8,145 nucleotides of DNA from CAWHOW01 sp050013795 (GTDB lineage Bacteria > Bacteroidota > Bacteroidia > Bacteroidales > CG2-30-32-10): positions 1 through 8,145 of the forward strand of contig JBEKEO010000144.1 in NCBI GenBank assembly GCA_050013795.1. The letters run 5' to 3'. Within the stretch, counting starts at the first letter, position 1. Each line of letters opens with the position of its first letter. Positions 5,456-8,145 of this stretch are shown piece by piece. The translations under genes were made by a program, and so were the position numbers. The notes under the pieces were generated by a model, which saw only the letters and a program-made list of their open reading frames with translations, ran no database searches and had not been told where the DNA came from.

Positions 5456-5483
5456 TTGTTTTCTAAAAAATTATATATATTTG
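5456..5483 (+). promoter_or_regulatory. Proximal promoter of the exb-tonB operon
   Basis: The -33 core TTG (5456-5458) and the -7 motif TATATTTG (5476-5483) are 17 nt apart. The start would be near 5490, giving a leader of about 67 nt that is A-rich and has no Shine-Dalgarno before the ATG at 5557. Confidence 0.65.
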
Positions 5484-5556
5484 CGACACCTTAAAAACAA
5501 ATAATTCACATAAAAAAATATAAACAAATAAATTACTAATCAATAAATTAATTGTT

Positions 5557-6537
5557 ATGGCAAAGAATAAAAGTGGTCAATCATTGAAAGATGCTATGTC
5601 ATCTGTTTTTGCAGTCAGCGCTCTTTTAGTAGCATTAGCGGTTGCAATTGTAGTTTACGTTTTTGTAATGGGAAACCCGGAAAATTTCCAAGGTAATAAT
5701 CCGGCAGGAAGCCCTCTACCAGGTAATTTCCTTGGAATGATCTATAAAGGAGGATTTATAGTTCCTTTGCTTATTACAGCTATTCTGGTATTACTAACTT
5801 TTACTTTTGAAAGATTAATAACCATTGAAATTGCAAGAGGAGGTCCCATTGGTTATGCAATAATTAAGCTGGTATTAAGAATTGTAACTTTTGTATTGGC
5901 TTTATTTGGATTCCTCATGTTAATTATGGGTGATTATATGATTGGTGGAATACTGCTTGTAGGCGCAATTATTCTTTTCTGCATCGTATCACTTGTATTG
6001 AACAAGTATAATGCAGGAGCTTTTCTTAAAAACATTCAAAACCTGCTTGCAGCTAATAAAATTGAAGAAGCATTGGTTGCCTGCGATAAACAAAGAGGTT
6101 CTATTGCAAATGTTGCAAAATCAACATTGTCAAGATACAGGGAACTGCAAAACGACGGTTCTCTTAATAAAGACCAAAAAATATTGGCTATACAGAAAGA
6201 GTTCGATGAAGCAGCAACACTTGAAGCACCTATGCTATCAAAGAATCTGGTTTTCCTTTCCACTTTAGCATCACTCTGCGTTCTTATCGGACTATTGGGA
6301 ACTGTATTTGGCATGATTAGGGCTTTCGCAGCCTTGGCACAGGCAGGTTCTCCTGATGCGCTGGCTCTTGCAACAGGTATATCTGAAGCTCTTATCAATA
6401 CGGCATTCGGTATCAGCGGTTCTGCAAGTGCAATCATTCTTTATAACTACTTCTCTTCAGTTATTGATGGAATGACATTCAAAATTGACGAAGCAGGATT
6501 AAGCATTGTTCAGACATTTGCAGCAAATACTAAATAA
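5557..6537 (+). CDS. exbB: ExbB-family proton channel subunit, 326 aa
   Basis: ExbB forms the inner-membrane pentamer of the TonB motor and, with ExbD, uses the proton gradient to energise TonB. The diagnostic MotA/TolQ/ExbB region is at the C-terminus: LVFLSTLASLCVLIGLLGTV (231-250), continuing FGMIRAFAAL, then ATGISEALINTAFGI (272-286) and a last helix to about 300. The cytoplasmic part (155-225) includes ACDKQRGSIANV and LAIQKEFDEAATLE. The N-terminal side has a helix at 17-38, the motif NPENFQGNNPAGSPLPGNFL, and a helix at 67-90 (IVPLLITAILVLLTFTFERL). Between about 97 and 150 lie two extra hydrophobic segments (102-124 and 127-148) that I do not recall in Bacteroidetes ExbB, which are usually about 270 aa or shorter; the length excess fits this insertion. 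It is the first gene of the operon, 33 nt before exbD. The assignment is firm. TolQ and MotA are less likely given the ExbD and TonB neighbours. Confidence 0.95.
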   Translation: MAKNKSGQSLKDAMSSVFAVSALLVALAVAIVVYVFVMGNPENFQGNNPAGSPLPGNFLGMIYKGGFIVPLLITAILVLLTFTFERLITIEIARGGPIGYAIIKLVLRIVTFVLALFGFLMLIMGDYMIGGILLVGAIILFCIVSLVLNKYNAGAFLKNIQNLLAANKIEEALVACDKQRGSIANVAKSTLSRYRELQNDGSLNKDQKILAIQKEFDEAATLEAPMLSKNLVFLSTLASLCVLIGLLGTVFGMIRAFAALAQAGSPDALALATGISEALINTAFGISGSASAIILYNYFSSVIDGMTFKIDEAGLSIVQTFAANTK

Positions 6538-6570
6538 TTTAATAAGTATTTAATTTTTAAATAAATTATT

Positions 6571-7230
6571 ATGCCAAAAATTAAGCTACCGAGCAAATCA
6601 CCCCATATAGACATGACTCCTATGGTGGATTTGTTTTCGCTGCTTTTAACATTCTTTATGCTTACCGCTTCATTTCGCCCGCAGGAAGCCGCACAGATTA
6701 CAACACCGAATTCAATTTCCGATAAATCAGCTCCTGACAAAAGTATTATTACCATTGATATCACTAAAGACAATAAAATCTTTTTTGATTTGAACAGAAA
6801 TGGAAAAACTTTTGATAAAACCGGTAAAGAAGTGGCCGATACTGCAACTCATTACAGGAAAGCATTACTGGAAAAAATGGGAGAACGTTATAAAATTACT
6901 TTTACTGAAGCAGAAAAGAAAAAATTTGATAACGGAACATCATTCGGTATGCCTGTCGCCAAACTGAAGAAATGGCTGGACTCAGACAGTCCTAAAGAAA
7001 AAGAAGCTTTACAGGTTGGTATTCCAACTGATTCTGCCGATAATCAGCTTGCACTTTGGGTTAGGTTTGCTCGACTAACTAATCCCAATGCAGAAGTTAT
7101 CATCAGGGGAGATGGAGATGCAGATTATAAAGAAGTTAAAAAGATCATTGATCTGATGCAGGAAAACAAAGTAAACAAATTTAATCTTGTTACTAATCTT
7201 CAGAAACAAGAAGCTAAACTTGAAGATTGA
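6571..7230 (+). CDS. exbD: ExbD/TolR-family protein 1, 219 aa
   Basis: ExbD is the proton-carrying partner of ExbB. The N-terminal signature HIDMTPMVDLFSLLLTFFML (12-31) contains Asp20, which aligns with the essential membrane aspartate (Asp25 in E. coli ExbD). The single membrane helix covers about 19-35. The periplasmic domain begins with a strand-like stretch SIITIDITKDNKIFFDL (58-74). It ends with AEVIIRGDGDADYKEVKKII (174-193) and NKFNLVTNL (202-210), which match the usual ExbD C-terminal fold. Canonical ExbD is about 140 aa. The extra length is a lysine- and glutamate-rich insert at roughly 78-170 between the strands. The start follows an A-rich leader without a Shine-Dalgarno, and the second exbD starts 30 nt after the stop. 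TolR is the alternative family name; the TonB neighbour favours ExbD. Confidence 0.93.
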   Translation: MPKIKLPSKSPHIDMTPMVDLFSLLLTFFMLTASFRPQEAAQITTPNSISDKSAPDKSIITIDITKDNKIFFDLNRNGKTFDKTGKEVADTATHYRKALLEKMGERYKITFTEAEKKKFDNGTSFGMPVAKLKKWLDSDSPKEKEALQVGIPTDSADNQLALWVRFARLTNPNAEVIIRGDGDADYKEVKKIIDLMQENKVNKFNLVTNLQKQEAKLED

Positions 7231-7260
7231 TTTTTGTGTGTTTAAAACTATAAAAAAATT

Positions 7261-7899
7261 ATGGCTGAAATAATCCAAGAAGAAAAACAAGAAAAAGGCG
7301 GACGGAAAAAACCAAAAAAACATTCGACCGAAATCGATATGACACCGATGGTGGACCTAATGTGTTTGCTGATCACCTTTTTCATGCTTACAACAGCATT
7401 CAGCAAGCCTAAAATTATGGAAATCACCATGCCTGAAAAAAATGATACTCAGAAAAAAGAAGATCAGACAAAAATTCAGGCTGACAGAACATATAATATT
7501 TTGATGTCAGGAGATGATAAAATTTACTATTACAAAGGCTTAGCTGACCCTAAAAAACCACCTTTACCTGAACTTATTAAAACAAGTTACGGAAAAGATG
7601 GTATCCGCAAAACTTTGTTGCAACTAAACAAAAATGTTTTCAAACAAGTTGAAGAATTGAAAACAAAAGTTCTTAAAGGAGAACTGGTTATGGCAGACAG
7701 CACTCTTAACAGAAAGATAAAAGATATAAAAAAATCTGACAAAAAAGCTCCAATTCTTCTTATCAAAGCTGATGATAAAGCAAAATATAAGAATGTTGTT
7801 GATATTATTGATGAAATGGCTATTTGTAATATAGCCAGTTACGCACTTGTTGACATTAATAGTGTTGAACTGGATATGCTGAAAACAGCACCAAAATAA
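7261..7899 (+). CDS. exbD: ExbD/TolR-family protein 2, 212 aa
   Basis: This is a second, diverged ExbD paralogue. A basic, lysine-rich cytoplasmic tail (1-22) precedes the signature EIDMTPMVDLMCLLITFFML (24-43), in which Asp32 is the predicted proton-carrying residue. The periplasmic part contains strands near RTYNILMSGDDKIYYYKG (76-93) and a C-terminal PILLIKADDKAKYKNVVDII (164-183) followed by ASYALVDI (192-199), the standard ExbD ending. As in the first copy, there is a long helical, lysine-rich insert (about 97-160) that makes it longer than canonical ExbD. Outside the N-terminal signature the two copies differ clearly, so they are not a recent duplication. Tandem exbD genes are common in Bacteroidetes TonB operons. 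The two proteins may form a heterodimer in the ExbB pore, which is inference. The tonB gene starts 37 nt downstream. Confidence 0.93.
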   Translation: MAEIIQEEKQEKGGRKKPKKHSTEIDMTPMVDLMCLLITFFMLTTAFSKPKIMEITMPEKNDTQKKEDQTKIQADRTYNILMSGDDKIYYYKGLADPKKPPLPELIKTSYGKDGIRKTLLQLNKNVFKQVEELKTKVLKGELVMADSTLNRKIKDIKKSDKKAPILLIKADDKAKYKNVVDIIDEMAICNIASYALVDINSVELDMLKTAPK

Positions 7900-7936
7900 T
7901 TAGATGGAATTTAGTTGTTTTTAAATTAAACCGCAC

Positions 7937-8145
7937 ATGGCAGAAGAAATAAAAACCAATATTGACGAAATTGTTTTTGAAAAAAGAAATAAGGAATACG
8001 GCGCTTATTATCTTAGAACAAAATATAACAAGTATGTTACCCGTGCGCTGACAATTTCTGTTGTAGCAATATTACTTGCTACAATTATTCCTTTTATTAT
8101 TTTCAAAGAAGCTCGTTCGGTTAATGTAGATAAAGATGTGAGTGT
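7937..8145 (+). CDS. tonB: TonB energy transducer, N-terminal part (runs off the window)
   Basis: Only the first 69 codons are present. TonB spans the periplasm and passes energy from ExbB/ExbD to outer-membrane receptors. The cytoplasmic N-terminus has DEIVFEKRNKEYGAYYLRTK (10-29), a motif characteristic of Bacteroidetes TonB proteins. One membrane helix follows at about 38-56 (ALTISVVAILLATIIPFII), and then the start of the periplasmic linker (KEARSVNVDKDVSV). The proline-rich linker and the C-terminal TonB domain would lie beyond 8145. The ATG at 7937 is preceded by an A/T-rich leader without a Shine-Dalgarno, like the exb genes. It is the fourth gene of the exbB-exbD-exbD operon. Confidence 0.88.
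   Translation, partial: MAEEIKTNIDEIVFEKRNKEYGAYYLRTKYNKYVTRALTISVVAILLATIIPFIIFKEARSVNVDKDVS

Noticed and set aside
6036..6437. A 133-codon reverse-strand open frame inside exbB
   Set aside because: It is antisense to a well-conserved ExbB domain and its translation shows no family features.
5557..7899. A Tol-Pal (tolQR) system
   Set aside because: ExbB/TolQ and ExbD/TolR are related, but the following gene has a TonB-type N-terminus and no tolA, tolB or pal gene is seen in the window.

Overview
The window looks like a low-GC member of the Bacteroidetes (phylum Bacteroidota). Three things point there: repeated promoter motifs of the TTTG / TAnnTTTG type used by the Bacteroidetes primary sigma factor, A-rich translation leaders that mostly lack a Shine-Dalgarno sequence, and a TonB protein whose N-terminus (FEKRNKEYGAYYLR) is typical of that phylum. 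Every gene I can support lies on the + strand.

Layout. (1) 6-506 encodes a 166-aa protein of unknown function, closed by a terminator at 565-592. (2) A promoter at 590-621 with a leader of about 170 nt precedes 801-1742, a 313-aa lipoprotein of unknown function, closed by a terminator at 1762-1791. (3) 1792-2131 has no protein gene but is densely structured: a three-unit 21-nt-period repeat, two promoter-like motifs, and a broken 5' copy of a tRNA-Ser gene carrying a 45-nt double-hairpin insertion. The intact tRNA-Ser(GGA) follows at 2132-2219. (4) 2276-5160 is a compact operon: a 78-aa two-helix membrane protein, a PstS-fold lipoprotein overlapping it by 11 nt, and a 560-aa exported TPR protein, ended by a strong terminator at 5178-5206. 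(5) 5207-5556 holds a second, two-unit copy of the 21-nt repeat, two promoter motifs and an AT-rich leader. (6) 5557-8145 is a TonB energy-transduction operon: exbB, exbD, a second exbD and the start of tonB, which runs off the window.

How the genes work together. ExbB and the two ExbD proteins should form the proton-driven motor that energises TonB, which drives TonB-dependent receptors in the outer membrane. The PstS-fold lipoprotein and TPR protein are, as I recall, often found beside tonB/exb genes in Bacteroidetes, so the 2276-5160 operon is probably an envelope accessory module of the same system. No pstCAB genes are present and the usual phosphate-binding signatures are missing, so phosphate import is not supported.

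The most notable unexplained signal is the pair of repeat arrays (1804-1858 and 5208-5241). Both have a 13-nt core recurring every 21 nt, both follow a terminator, and in both the last core ends exactly 27 nt before a TAnnTTTG promoter element. This geometry, and the ACCGTTAAC-like core, resemble binding sites for LytTR-family response regulators. The second notable signal is the broken tRNA-Ser copy with its hairpin insertion, which sits between a good promoter and the working tRNA gene.
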